A DNA stretch of 64,000 nucleotides from Gonocerus acuteangulatus (GCA_946811695.1 OX328124.1:27175448-27239447); one strand, 5' to 3'; counted from the stretch's first letter, positions 1 through 12,499 are shown. Program-made: numbers and translations. Notes: generated by a model from the letters alone, not told the origin.

Positions 1-35
1 TAAAATAAGAATGAGTCATGATTTTTTATTGTATT

Positions 36-185
36 TTAATTTTAACGTTCACTTATACGTGACAACGATTTTGTGAACAGGTTACCATACTGTTCTAGCC
101 AAGGTGCTCGCATACTGCGAAAAGCCTTAACTTGTATTGAAATCAATCCCACGACGACACGGTGTGCTCACGCTTTAGTACTCAA
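36..185 (-). repeat. SINE-B, diverged copy
   Basis: Read on the minus strand this matches, with many changes, the SINE-B copies at 39900, 41540 and 42167. The order is a tRNA-like head with a GTGGG-type B-box region, then a block like TAGCCAGG, then GGTWACC. It is old, and the B box is degraded (AATCCCACGAC remains). The assignment rests on order and on short matching blocks. Confidence 0.5.
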
Positions 186-1480
186 ATGAGTAATAATATT
201 TTTTTTTTTTTTTAATAAAATGAAATAAAAGAATTAATAGATAAAATGAAATTGAAGATGACAATCGTGGTATAACTATGCGTGAGTATTAGAAAGTATG
301 TATATGAGGATACAGGATGTGCTGTAAGTGTGCCACGAGCACCATACAGGTGCTGTCCTCTCCCCACCCTGTATCAGGCTAACCTATCTTCTCTCTAGCC
401 TCTCCTCATGATAATCAAAGGTCTCTCTTAATTGTTTTGCCATCTTGAAGGCTTTGCTAGGTGTTTTTGTTGGCAAATTCCAAACGAACCTAGCAACTGA
501 CTTTGGATCCATGAAAGAGTTAATTGATACTTTTCTGCCGTTGGCTTGTTTTTCAATGCTGAGCGACATAAAACTTTTTTTTTTTTCATTCATTGGAACA
601 GCAAATGCCAGTCTTTAGGCGTTGATTTGTGACCAAAAGGCAGAATTTGTCAATTTAAAAAAAAAATTCCACTCAAAGGAACTGTTTCTATTTAACTGTT
701 GCTTCCGATTTTAGAGTAGACACTCTGAATATTTGTCTATAGAAACTTTGAAATCTCTTTCTGTGCTTACCGGAATTACACAGGGACAAGCGGGAATCGT
801 TTTAAATTATGCATCATTTTTTGGATGCGCGGAGTCACAAGATTCTAACTTACATTAGAGAAACACTTCAAACTAAACGTTTATGTGTTTTCCATTTATT
901 ATTTAGTTATTCAATGCACCCGAATGATGGAACGGCGAAACTTACATATTCTGCACGGATTGCTTCACTTGTTAAGTTTGAAGAACATTGCAACCGAAGC
1001 TCGTCAGACATTTTTAGAAACTTGTGGTAATGCTGCTCTATCATACTCCAATTTTCATGTTAGGTTTTAACAAATTAAAAGTTGAGATTTCGATGTCAAT
1101 GGCAGAGAATAGACTGGAGGACCCAACAAATGTAAAAGAAATGAATTGCAAGACTCAATAGAAAATAATGGCAAATATTTGGATTGATACATTCTGTATT
1201 GTATTTTCCTCTATATTTATTTATTTATAGGTACCCGCTGCCATGGCGATTCCCTTAATGCTATTGTAACATATACATCTAATTATACAATATTAATATA
1301 CATGCTAATTATAACTTAAAAATAAAAGTATCCTAACTAAAATAAAAAATCTGAGTATGACATATGTAAAACATTGTAAGCAAGAGACTAATTGCATAAT
1401 AATTTATTTGCTTTATTTGTGCGGTGTTTACTTTCTTACTTGATCTTTATCATTGTATAATATGCAGTGCAAATAGCAAA
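186..1480. other. no gene seen
   Basis: AT-rich sequence with homopolymer runs (T-run near 200-213, A-run near 657). The short open frames here (69, 73 and 61 codons) overlap each other on both strands, lack recognisable domains and look like chance frames. Confidence 0.5.
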
Positions 1481-1492
1481 TTTTCTTAAGCA

Positions 1493-1845
1493 GGCCATTC
1501 ACGCTCCGATTTGCAGTACGACTTGCGGTCCAACTTTCGAAGTTGGACCATAAGTCGGTTCGTGAATGGGCTTTGCGGTCCAACTTTCGAAGTTGGACCA
1601 TAAGTCGGTTCGTGAATGGGCTTGTTGGAAATCTAGTTGGACGAGGCGGAACATTTAGAGAGGCGACTCAAACGTCCGACGGAGTTGGAGCGTGAGTGGG
1701 CCAGTTGGATCAAAGTCGTCCAACTTACCTCAGTCGGGCAACTTCGGTCTGCGCTCGATACATTTTTCGGCTCGTGAGTGACGTATACAGTAGTGAAAAC
1801 AGACTAGGACTAAATTTGGATAACAATTCGGAGCGTGAGTTGAGT
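1493..1845. mobile_element. inverted-repeat (MITE-like) complex
   Basis: The left end GGCCATTCACGCTCCGA (1493) is repeated in inverse at about 1681-1701 (GGAGCGTGAGTGGGCC) and again at about 1831-1845 (CGGAGCGTGAGTT). Inside, a 50-bp unit carrying the near-palindrome TCCAACTTTCGAAGTTGGA occurs twice in tandem (from about 1522 and 1572). The GGCC start resembles Harbinger-type ends, but I could not find a convincing TSD. It could be two nested or tandem elements. Confidence 0.5.
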
Positions 1846-1924
1846 CGACTATCCAACACCCGCAAACTAAAGAACCAGAAGAGGCGTGTCCGGAGGGGAG
1901 TTAGGCATACCCACACATGGGCTG

Positions 1925-2021
1925 TTGGCCTATGGTATAGTGGCTAAAGTCTAGGAATTGCAGGCGAGAGATGGGGATTCGAATTCCACCTGCTAATGGC
2001 CTAGATGTCGGTGCGCCGTAA

Positions 2022-2026
<5 letters not shown>
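1925..2026 (+). repeat. SINE-A, short tRNA-derived copy
   Basis: A tRNA-like head carries an A-box-like TGGTATAGTGGCTAAAG and a B-box-like GGGGATTCGAATTCC. It is followed directly by the family tail GCTAATGGCCTAGATGTC...GTGCGCCGT. The internal segment seen in the 42.9-kb copy is missing, so this is an internally deleted copy. It runs into a (TA)n tract. Confidence 0.7.

Positions 2027-2064
<38 letters not shown>
2027..2064. repeat. (TA)n microsatellite
   Basis: TA dinucleotide run directly after the SINE-A tail; probably an expanded 3' tail. Confidence 0.9.
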
Positions 2065-2068
<4 letters not shown>

Positions 2069-2661
2069 TGTCATAACTTTAAGGGTTTATTCCGCACCTC
2101 ATTTGTAGTTCAGGGAAGCAGAAATGAGCGTCCTATCTCAACATGTAGCAGAGCTATTCAAACTTTTGTCTATTTTCAAAACTATTGGTATTTTTTTCTT
2201 GAAATCGTAAATACCGACCACATTTTTTGAATCTACGTTAAATTTCCAATAAGAAACAGCCGATATTGAAATAGTGTCATGTAAATTGAGAGCTGTACAA
2301 AGAGCCATATAGATGTGAACTATTGTTATTAGTGTTTTCTTAAATTATTTAATATTTTGTTAATCATCTATTTGTAGACTTAGAGGTTTGCCTCCGCCTC
2401 AAAGGTTCCCTTATTTAATAAGCTTTAAAATTGTACCTCGTTATTTTAGAAACCAAAATTATTTGAGTCTAATTTCTAAGTCAAAACCAATAAATTTGCT
2501 TTAGCTTAAAGAAGCCATTCTTAACAGATTCTTAAATTTCACGCGATTATGGTGATGTCCCATCCTTCCCACACTAGGTACACACACTTTTTCCTCTGAT
2601 TAGGGTTTGGAGGACACTTGGAAATCAAGGGTGAACTATGACAGAAGAACATATTGGGAAT
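2065..2661. other. no gene seen
   Basis: AT-rich sequence with no recognised repeat or coding signal. Confidence 0.5.
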
Positions 2662-2777
2662 AATCACAATTCTCAGCGAGCCCTGAGATGAGAAAATTCC
2701 TGTCGCCGTTGGGGATCGAACCCACCATCTCCCGCTAATGAATCTAGCCCGCTAGCCACTAGACCCCAATCACAATT
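2662..2777 (-). repeat. SINE-A insertion with 10-bp target duplication
   Basis: AATCACAATT occurs at 2662-2671 and 2768-2777 and brackets a 96-bp insertion. On the minus strand the insert begins with a tRNA-like head (A-box TCTAGTGGCTAGCGG, B-box GGGTTCGATCCCC) and ends after CTCATCTCAGGGCTCGCTGAG without a poly-A tail. It lacks the 3' tail of the longer copy at 42.9 kb, so it is either 3'-truncated or an alternative short form. A close copy lies at 49492. Confidence 0.8.
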
Positions 2778-3700
2778 GTTGTGAACATAATAAATGCAGA
2801 TGTGGTTTTCTTAGTATATTTCTATCCTAAAAGGGTTGAATTGAAGAGTAGTGTTCTATTTCGAGCTGACCTGCTTAACAACTTGAACTCCTCTCTTGAA
2901 ATGATTTGAGTCTAAAGCGCCCAGATTTCCTACCAACATTAGTCTTGGAATATACAGCTGCATCGTCCCCGGGCTGTCATCGGAGAACCGTCAGGAGTTT
3001 AGTGAGTGTCAAACGAATTACCCGTATAGAATATTCATTAAGAGCCGACCTTGGAGCCCGACTCGTCATTACCTGCTTGGATTTCTAGCGCTCCTCAGAG
3101 CTGTCGAAAACCCTCTCGGATTGTCGTCGAGAAATAGTCCTCTAGTAATCAGTCCTTTGCATATGGATGTTCGAATGTTTTCCGCTCCTCATCCTCATAT
3201 TTAGCATTCATTTTATGCACAGTTTGCACCTATATTCCTAATGAGATATTTTACTAGTTACGTAAAATGTTTGTGCCGCATAATTGGCCACAAATCAAAC
3301 CAAGCAGGTTTCTGAAGTTATAATTATCTTAAGGTCTCAATTTTTCTTGGTTTACTCCTCATGAAGTCCGTTCCGCTAGAGCTGCCTAAAAGAGTATAAT
3401 CCTAAACAAAACCGACACAGAAGAAAGAAATATTTTAAGACCGTCGCCCAAAAGCTGCGTTAAGTAAGCATTTTCTTCAATGGGTTGGATACATTACCCC
3501 ACCTTCTTCAGAAATTTGCACGAAAGTCATGAAAATGTCATGAAATTAAAAATAGGACACGACAACCACGAAAAAGTCATGAATTTTGAAACCAAGTCAC
3601 GAAATTTTAGGTTTTACCGGAGAGTAACGTAATCCCGGTACTATGGCGCATTCGTTATGGTCGCCGTTTTGTATGCATTTACAAATAAATTATTCATTTT
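2778..3700. other. no gene seen; short internal repeats
   Basis: No recognised element. At 3525-3610 a motif like GTCATGAAA or GTCACGAAA recurs four to five times. The 60-codon frame at 2906-3088 has no recognisable domain. Confidence 0.45.
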
Positions 3701-5006
<1,306 letters not shown>

Positions 5007-5288
5007 GTTTTTTAAACATATGCAGACTTAAATATTGAAATTCTAAACACAGGGCCAATTTTAAGCCAATAGTTAAGGCTTTTTCATTTTGATTGAAATC
5101 ATTTTCTTTTTAATGAGCATGAAATTTGCTTTTCAAATCATTAAAATGTCACGAAAGAGTCCCGAAATCGGCCTTCACAAAAGTAGTAGACACCCTGATC
5201 TAACAAATAGTTAGGTATTTAAATATATAAAATTTACTTCTCTTAATTCCCCCCCCCCCCCCGCTGAATCAAAACTCTAAGAAAAAAA
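5007..5288. other. spacer between inverted H1 copies
   Basis: 282 bp of AT-rich sequence with a 14-C run at 5249-5262. It separates the 3' ends of H1 copies A and B, which face each other. A short block near 5154-5165 (GTCACGAAAGAGTC) recalls the repeated motif at 3525-3610. Confidence 0.6.
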
Positions 5289-6339
5289 GTCCGTCACGCA
5301 GGAGCTGCATAACTAAGCACTTTCCTCAGAATTTGGGTAGTGTAGATTGCTTTACAGAACAATTTGCTTAAAATATCCTACATAAATAAAATAAAAACAT
5401 GAATAGTTCTCTTTTAAATTTGTAATGAGTAACTGATCAATTAATAATTTGCTTCCAGAGTTATGTTTACACATGGTACCTATTACACTACGTAATAAAT
5501 ACAAAAAACCTCATATTATCGTATTTTGATCTAACGCAGGAACAGGATACAGTCACTCTAGTGGTAGAAAGCGCTCCTTGCGGCGGCTTTGTGAACCTAC
5601 ATCTAACGGGCTTTTCTATTGAAATATATTACAAATCAAACCCCCGCTTTCCGATTGACCGATTCAGCTCATTTTTACAACACTTCTTTCTCATGAGTTA
5701 CCCACGACGTATACCGCGTTTCGTTACAATACAGCAGAAATTACGACCGGTATGAGCATATTAAGAATTTGGGTCAAGAGTAAACCCCCCCCCCCTTCTA
5801 ATGAACCGATTTAGTTTATTTTTACAACACATATTTACCTGTAGATTACCACTACGAATACCGCGTTTCGTCGAAATATACCAAAAATCACGGCTGGTAG
5901 TGGCGAATTGGTATTGTGGGTCCGGAGTAAACCCCCCCTCCTAATGAACCGATTTAGTTTATTTTTACAACAGTTATTTGCCTGTGAATTACCACTACGA
6001 ATTCCGAGTTTCATCGAAATATACCAAAAATCACGGCTGGTAGTGGCGAATTGGTATTGTGGGTCCAGAGTAAACCCCCCCTTCTAATGAACCGATTTAG
6101 TTCATTTTTATATCTCACTTTTCTCTCTATATTACCACTACGAATACCAAGTTTCGTTGAAATATAACAAATATTACGGCTGACATAGTCAAATTAGTGT
6201 TTTGGGTTCGGGGTAAACCCCCCCTTCCGGTGGACCGACGTTGGTGGTTAACGAACTCGTTCAATCGTTTGCTAATTGAATGCTATATACCAAGTTTCGT
6301 GACGAAAAAACAAAAACTCTGGCCGCTATCGTGTTAACA

Positions 6340-6399
<60 letters not shown>

Positions 6400-6537
6400 T
6401 AAATATATATATAGATATATATACGGGGGTCATTTTCGGTGTCTACTAGGTAGGATCGATAAAGATTTGAAGAAATTTTTCAAAAATTCCGTCATGAGTC
6501 CAACCTCAATAGCTACTTTCCTTCGGAGGAAAGTGCT
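5289..6537 (-). mobile_element. H1 Helentron-like element, copy B (inverted)
   Basis: Mirror image of copy A. It starts with GTCCGTCACGCAGGAGCTGCAT (the 3' end read backwards) and ends CTTTCCTTCGGAGGAAAGTGCT (the 5' hairpin) followed by AACA. The same modules with C-runs lie at about 5785, 5930 and 6075. The (TA)n core is at 6343-6422. With copy A it forms a roughly 2.8-kb imperfect palindrome. No TSD is expected for this class and none was seen. Confidence 0.75.
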
Positions 6538-7002
6538 AACAAAACAATTATTTTAAATGCCTTTGTTTGGTTGTTAGTTTCGATTGAACAAGATCAACAA
6601 TTTCGCACTTTTACATTTTCATTTAATATGAAAATTTTGAAAATTATTATTTCAAAATTATTTATTTTTTTTGTAATTTTACCTGTTTGTTTTTTCTTTT
6701 TGTATTTTTTTCCAAATTTTATTTTATTTTAACATCTGTTATTGAAACTTTTTCAGCGTTTATTCAGTAATAATATCTTTCAGATATTTTTTATTCAGGC
6801 GCTTTTAATCGCCGAATTTATTACTGTATCCAAAATATCCTCTAACTTCAATCGGGTAAACTTGATAAATAAAAATAACTATATATACTTATGAAGTTCA
6901 TGATGATATCTTACATCTTATTTTCTTGCAGATATGAATATATATATATCAAGAAAATCGATTTTTTAATTACACCGTTGTAATATTGGGTATTCTAAAT
7001 TT
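6538..7002. other. no gene seen
   Basis: Very AT-rich sequence with no recognised repeat or frame. Confidence 0.5.
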
Positions 7003-7049
7003 ATTACGAAATACCATGGCGCTAATGATCTAGATGTAGATGCGCCGTA

Positions 7050-7080
<31 letters not shown>

Positions 7081-7093
7081 TTACGAAATACCA
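7003..7093 (+). repeat. ultrashort SINE tail insertion with 14-bp target duplication
   Basis: ATTACGAAATACCA occurs at 7003-7016 and 7080-7093. Between them are only about 63 bp: the SINE tail GGCGCTAATGATCTAGATGTAGATGCGCCGT and a poly-A run. This is a real retroposition event that carried only the last 35 or so bp of the SINE (extreme 5' truncation), or a mini-element made of the tail alone. Confidence 0.85.
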
Positions 7094-7428
7094 GAAGGTT
7101 ATTTGATGAATCGGACAATCTCGAGCTATAATGACTCGCTAACGAATATCTCTTGTTGGACGATATTTTCCTGGTTACAAAATAAAATACATGTTTCAAG
7201 CTAATGTATACACCGGATGTAAACAAGTCTTAGAAGCAGAAATCTATATATGTCCACTCCAAATTCACTGTCAAAAACATACAGTGCATATCCGTGAACG
7301 TAATAAACTTTCTTCTAATTAAATATCCAAACAAAATTATTAATATTTGTATGTAGCTGTGGACAACAGATTGCAATATTATTTTTTTTCTGATGCGAAA
7401 ACGGCCGTCAACGCATTGCAATATGCAT

Positions 7429-7486
<58 letters not shown>
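7429..7486. repeat. (CA)n(TA)n microsatellite
   Basis: An AC dinucleotide run is followed by a TA run. Confidence 0.9.
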
Positions 7487-7487
<1 letters not shown>

Positions 7488-7491
7488 TGCA

Positions 7492-7550
7492 TACAGTAGA
7501 CTCTCCCTTATCCGTCGCTCCCTCTAATCCGGCGGTCTGCGAGAGGAATG
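7492..7550 (+). mobile_element. single pogo/Tigger-like inverted-repeat end
   Basis: TA followed by CAGTAGACTCTCCCTTATCC, then GTCGCTCCCTCTAATCCGG. TA target plus CAGTAGA...TTATCCG fits pogo-type Tc1/mariner termini as I know them. No matching right end was found in the window, so this is a solo end or fragment. Confidence 0.45.
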
Positions 7551-7974
7551 AGTGAAGGATCTCGGACCTCTCCGGAGCTAGACCTGCCCGAGGTTTCCTA
7601 AAAAACCTTCCCTTCCTCGCTAGACAAACATTTTTTTCGTGGTATTTCATTGAAAGTCAAACAAGGCATATATGTTTCGTTTTAGAGGCAGGAACTTGTG
7701 TTTCTACTTAGAAAGTAAATGTTTCTATTAAGGTACCTGCGGCTGGAACGCCTGATTTTAGCCAGTCTAGTTCGAACATTCATCGCGACTGGAGTGCACC
7801 TTTTAACGAAAATTTTGATAATATGTAAGATTTTTAATATGCAATATTATAAATGGTACATATTATTTTACCCTCAAATAATAAGGGTTTTCAAATAAAT
7901 AATAACCGATTCAAACTGAATTCTCTAATCCGACTGTACCCTGGTCCCGATGACGCCAAATTATGGAATGTCTA
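7551..7974. other. no gene seen
   Basis: The left part may continue the pogo-like fragment (balanced base composition to about 7660). Nothing else is recognised. Confidence 0.4.

Positions 7975-7976
<2 letters not shown>

Positions 7977-8030
<54 letters not shown>
7977..8030. repeat. (TA)n microsatellite
   Basis: Uninterrupted TA run. Confidence 0.95.
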
Positions 8031-8033
<3 letters not shown>

Positions 8034-8092
8034 ATATTTAATACGTAGTCCTTGAGATCTATGGAGATTACAAGATATATTTATCATGATGA

Positions 8093-8240
8093 TTAGATAG
8101 TTAGCCGTCGAGGTGATAAGTAAAGATGGAATGGTTGGGATTCGGCTAAAAAAAACCTCAATATGATTTTTGTTAAAAAAATCCATATTTTGGACGTTTC
8201 GGCTACTCATTGGTAGCCTTCGTCAGCTAAAATGACAAAA
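8093..8240 (-). repeat. R1 repeat with hammerhead-like core
   Basis: Same sequence family as 23652-23800. On the minus strand it reads CTGACGA, then a stem GGCTAC-CAATGA-GTAGCC, then GAAACGTCC, followed by a hairpin around AATATG/CATATT. CTGANGA...GAAA is the hammerhead-ribozyme core, but one extra base lies before stem II and I cannot find a valid stem III or cleavage site. The second copy changes both arms of the AATAYG hairpin consistently. Confidence 0.6.
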
Positions 8241-8473
8241 AAGAAAGAAAGAAATACAGAAACAAAAAAAAACAAAAAAAAAAAAAGTTTATAATTTTGA
8301 TAAGTAACAGAACTATAAATACAATTAACTTACTATAAAAGAACAATTTCGTCTTAAATGCTTAGAATGAAAATCAATAGAAACATAACAGTTAAAAGAA
8401 GAAAAAAAGGGGGCTATTTTACTATATAGTATATATAAATAAATAGGTACAATAATTGATTTTAATAGTAATT

Positions 8474-8590
8474 AGTAACATTAATTGATTTCACAAAGAA
8501 ATAAGAAACTACATACCAATGAAAACTATAGTAGCTAATAGTAACATTAATTAATTTTACAAAGAAATAAGATACTACATACCAATGGAA
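8474..8590. repeat. 66-bp tandem duplication
   Basis: The block beginning AGTAACATTAATT and running through ACATACCAATG occurs at 8474 and again at 8540, with a few differences. Confidence 0.8.
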
Positions 8591-8830
8591 ATGCCGGGAG
8601 GCAGAGGAAGACCAAGGTTGACAGTTAAGTAACCATTGTGAAAGTGTCTAAGAAAAAAGGAATCTACTGGGGTATATGAAACTGAAAACAAAGCAGGTGG
8701 TGGGAGAAGGTGGTCGGTAAGGGATCAAAGGCCTGTTTATGACATTTTATGACAGGAAAGGAGAAAAAGGCGTTAATGGAAGGATACACAAGGGGCATGG
8801 GAAAATACTAGGTGGGAGGTCGGGAGAGTT
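8588..8830 (+). pseudogene. possible LINE C-terminal relic
   Basis: The stretch beginning ATGCCGGGAGGCAGAGGAAG translates as M-P-G-G-R-G-R-P-R-L-T before a stop. GGRGRPRLTW-like strings occur near the C-terminus of RTE-like LINE polymerases. Only this string supports the call; the rest is full of stops. Confidence 0.25.
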
Positions 8831-9563
8831 TTTGAAAAATATTCGCGTAAATATGAGAAATGCCTTGTTTTTCAGTTTTGTAGTTTACATTGTTTTTGCT
8901 TAAGTTTATGTGTACACATTCAGAGATCTGTAGTCTTTTCTTGTTTCGTTGTGTAGAAAGAATTTTCGTGTCGTCGAAGTTAAAAGTGTATATTTAAAAA
9001 TATAGATATATTTAAAAAAATTGTTCTTGAGTCCTAGCCAAATAATATATGTTTAAATGTGATATCATATTTTAAGAAATTACTGTCGTGAACCACTAAG
9101 CTGCTGATTTCTGTCGTTATCTATCAGGATTAAGTGATAACAGAAGAGGTTGTCACAACTGCGGGGCATGCGCAAGAAGATATTTTTTCACCTCGATCCC
9201 CCGCAGTAAATGAAGAACTCTGGTATAATTAGTGTAGGTTTTTACTACTAGATAGAGCTGCTAGCTCCCACTGATAAGGGATGATACACGTGGTGGTGAT
9301 AAGGAGTTCCTAGCTACCCTTAGCTGCCCCCCCCCCCTGCAGTAATTTAGTCTGGGAAAATGAATATTCCTTCCAGCACAGGTGAGTTATTTCCTCCGCC
9401 TTGGGCATTACTCTTATCTACCTCTTGGGGGAAATTTTAATGAGGAAGCGTGATTATTTAATTGTTTAAACATTTTTACACCACCAACACTCGGTACGCT
9501 TCGCTTCATACTACAAGTTAATTAGGATTAAGACAATTAGAAGAATTTATTGTTATTGTTAAA
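8831..9563. other. no gene seen
   Basis: No recognised element. A C-run lies near 9331-9339. Confidence 0.45.
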
Positions 9564-9610
9564 CTAGCTGAATACCCGTGCTTCGTCACGGCAGATAAGT
9601 AGTATTTTTA
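9564..9610 (-). mobile_element. Helitron 3' end
   Basis: On the minus strand it ends GCACGGGTATTCAGCTAG followed by T. On the plus strand a CCGTG-CTTCGT-CACGG hairpin lies about 10 bp inside the CTAG end. A subterminal hairpin, CTAG end and 3' T are the hallmarks of canonical Helitrons. The 5' end (to the right) was not identified. Confidence 0.65.
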
Positions 9611-10424
9611 TTGCGTTAAATAGTGTATCATCAAAATTAACGCTACTACATAATTTTTTTGCATTTTATTATAGCACGGTTCCTGTCATACTATAAGTTA
9701 TTCATCAATTGATAAGTGATCAAAGTGTAATGTTTCTTAATATTGGGGCGCTCCGGACCAGTCTCAAGAAACATATAACGCAGAGATAACCCGTTATCTA
9801 TCTAGGTTAGTTGTAACAGGAGTTTAACCAGTATAGGTTAAAATTCGTCATCAATAATAAATTTAAGTTAAAATATAAAAATTCATGTTTCCAAGGTGTC
9901 ATTTACTAACATCCATTATATTATATTCGTGAGCATTACCAAGAAGTGTTCTGACTGGGGATGCTGATGGGTGAGGAAGCTGTTCAAGGGTTCCTGATGT
10001 TATTACCTCGGATGGACCATCAGCAAATATAGAGTAAACTCTATGAGGGGAAAAATAACAGTCTATTTCTAGTAATTCAAGGTCTGCCATCATAGTTGAA
10101 ATGAACTGCAAATAAAAATATTATAAAATAGATACAGTTCGGTAGCAGCTGACCTGTTATCGTCCTAGCAACGCTTGCTGCCTAGGTTTGCCTTCCCTGC
10201 TCTATCCAACTAAAAATTTAAACCCCTCTGTAAATGCTTAAAAATTTGAATTTAAAAAAAAATCCTTTCTTAGCGAGTGTTTACTTTACAAAGGGAGTAT
10301 CCATTCAAAATTTTCTGTCAATTGATTTGGGCTGGGCGATGATAGGTCAGTGAGTGAGTGAATGGTATTTAAAAAATATGTGGCAGATTATTATTAATTA
10401 TTTTTTCTTATAAATTATTATTTG
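9611..10424. other. unassigned, probably Helitron interior in part
   Basis: Lies inside the presumed Helitron. It contains a GTCAGTGAGTGAGTGAATGG string near 10348. The 70-codon minus frame at 9899-10111 has no recognisable domain. Confidence 0.35.
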
Positions 10425-10600
10425 GCTCTCCGTGTTTCACGTCCCTTCGACACTTCTTCAGTCTAGACGTTGCCTCGCCTGCGGAAGGTTCTCTGAAGTT
10501 GCCGCTGCAATTAGTATATTAAGTGCTCCTGAAGAGGCTTCTAGGGAACGTGAAACATGTCGAGCTAAATAAAAATGTATTAAAGAATAACGTGTTATTA
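10425..10600. repeat. inverted pair of hammerhead-like motifs
   Basis: The plus strand has CCTGAAGAGGCTTCTAGGGA then ACGTGAAACATGTCGAGCTAA (from about 10528). The minus strand has ACTGAAGAAGTGTCGAAGGG then ACGTGAAACACGGAGAGCCA (10430-10470). Both continue into AAATAAWAAT-type sequence. They are two inverted copies of one terminal repeat with a degenerate CTGAWGA...GAAAC core. Confidence 0.55.
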
Positions 10601-11512
10601 TTGAAATTTGACCTTCCACCACATAAAACACGTTCTGAAATATGAAATCACCATCTTATATTTATAGTCAGCTGCTCAAATCTATTGGGTTGGTATAAAC
10701 ACAGCATACTTATCGTAAAGTTCATTTCAGTTGGTTATAAAGGTTTTCCAGATTGATTTGTAAATTAATGACAAAATACATTTTGATGAGGATCCTTAAC
10801 GGCTTTTAATGTGAAATTAATATAGAAAAATTGTAAATTAAAGTCATTCCCCAGTACTACATTAAACATAATGTATTTTACACTTCTATTCTTGATGGAG
10901 CTTACTGCCTTAATTACTAAAATTGAGTACATTATTTTTTTAATAGTTTTTAATAGAGTTCTCAAAAAGAAAAGAAAAAAAAACCGGAGTTGAGTTGACT
11001 CCTGCCAGTCTTCTGAGCATTCGGGCGCCTAAAATTTTTATTTTCTCCAGAAATCATTAAATTAGGTATTTAAATTTTTCACAAAATGTTAACGGTTTCT
11101 ATTCTAAGCAGTCCAAATGACACTAGGGATAACGTGTTATGGAAACACGCAAATATGACAAAGTTCCTGAGAGCCTGACATTTTTTATTACTGGGTGCCA
11201 AAAATTCAAATATTAGCTCTAGTAATAAATTAAGACCTATAAATGTGCAAAATTCCTACCAAAAAAAATCTCCTTTTATGATATTTTATAATTATTATTT
11301 ATTTATGAGCATTCCCAACTAAGAAGATTCGCTCAATACCATTATTAATTATAGATCCATATACCCAAATATAAAATTATCTCTAAATAAACAAAACAAA
11401 CAAATGTTTTATTAATTAAGTATTTGTAAGTTGTTGTAACTTGTTATCTTAACTATAAAGTTTTTATGTATTTCGAATTTTCCTTATTCGGTTCTCAAAT
11501 TTTAGGGGTACC
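10601..11512. other. no gene seen; possible H2 scrap
   Basis: 11113-11150 (CCAAATGACACTAGGGATAA) resembles the sequence just inside H2 3' ends. The remainder is AT-rich and unassigned. Confidence 0.4.
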
Positions 11513-11685
11513 AACGGCCATTGCCACGCTCCCATAGATCACCGAAGTTAAGGAACGTCGGGTGTGGCAGTACCTTAATGGGCGGCCGTCCATGTGCTGT
11601 TGGCATTTTAAAAAGGTGGCAACCTTAGATTGCCCTATGCTAATAGCCCAGTTGTTAATACGCAGCAAAAAAAAAAAAATCTGGA
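11513..11685 (+). repeat. 5S rRNA-derived SINE
   Basis: The head ACCAACGGCCATTGCCACGCT followed by CATAGATCACCGAAGTTAAG and GTCGGGTGTGG is 5S rRNA sequence (with its internal Pol III control region). A short internal deletion removes part of it. It continues as GGTGGCAACCTTAGATTGCCC, then the tail TAATAGCCCAGTTGTTAATACGC and poly-A. Related copies lie at 34908 (minus), 42715 (minus, head only) and 59560 (plus). Confidence 0.85.
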
Positions 11686-11984
11686 TATGATGTGTAGATA
11701 GTATGGACTACAAAATTCTCACTTGGACCGGTTTGATTAAACGGCTGATAAAGAGGATTAACAGAAATTTATGTATTTGTGATAAAACTCTTTATTTAAT
11801 TTATATTTACCTCAATTTGTCTATGCGTTGTATTAAATACCTGTACAAACATTGCCACCCGAGGTGGTAACTTGTCACACAATGAAATCCTTAGAGCTAA
11901 CTTCTGAGTGTAAACAGCTCACTAATCAGTGTACAGGACTCAGCTGTTGCATCAAGTTCAAAAGTTGTGTGAACAATGCTCACA

Positions 11985-12312
11985 AAGTGTTGTGGTCAGT
12001 ACAATGCTCCGGCCGCCTGATTTTCCCCTTCGCTGCTTCGACTGCTATAGTCATTAGCACCCAAGGTACCCATTATTTTTATTATTTTTTATATATATAT
12101 AAGGTGCTTCTACTACTTGGGTCATTACCGCCGGTACCCATTATTAAATTAATTAATTAAAGGCTGGGTTGGCCTAGGGGCGGTCAGGGAGGCCGAATTC
12201 AACCCATGAGCGAAGACACTAGAAGAAAAAATCTTTAGTGCTTGCTCGGGATTTGAACTCAGGTCTCCAGCTTATTAGTCCAGTGCTCTACCACTGAGCT
12301 AACCTTGCCCCC
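11985..12312 (-). repeat. SINE-C (tRNA-Ile-like), rearranged copy
   Basis: The minus-strand head GGCAAGGTTAGCTCAGTGGTAGAGCA ... GAGTTCAAATCCCGAGC contains good A and B boxes. The seven-nucleotide anticodon loop CTAATAA fits tRNA-Ile(AAT). The body matches 27067 and 38811, but a segment of about 60 bp with an AT stretch separates two copies of GGTACCCATTATT, a local duplication. The last 100 or so bp of the body are absent. Confidence 0.85.
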
Positions 12313-12499
12313 AAAATCAAATAGATAAATAGTAAAAAAAAACATGTTTTAACTTTGAAATGTATTGAAGGATGACCAAAAAAAAACTTAACGATTAAAA
12401 GGCGTTTTTGAGTCGTGAAAAAAAAGGTTTTAGTGAAAAAGCTACATTTTTATGTGTTCGCATAGAAGTAAGTATATCCCAACTGATAAACCGCTATTT

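Noticed and set aside
8093..8240. Complete hammerhead ribozyme
   Set aside because: Core and stem II are present, but no plausible stem III strand with a UH cleavage site, and an extra base lies before stem II.
11121..11140. Homing endonuclease site (TAGGGATAAC)
   Set aside because: Only half of a known site; the string belongs to the sequence inside H2 3' ends.
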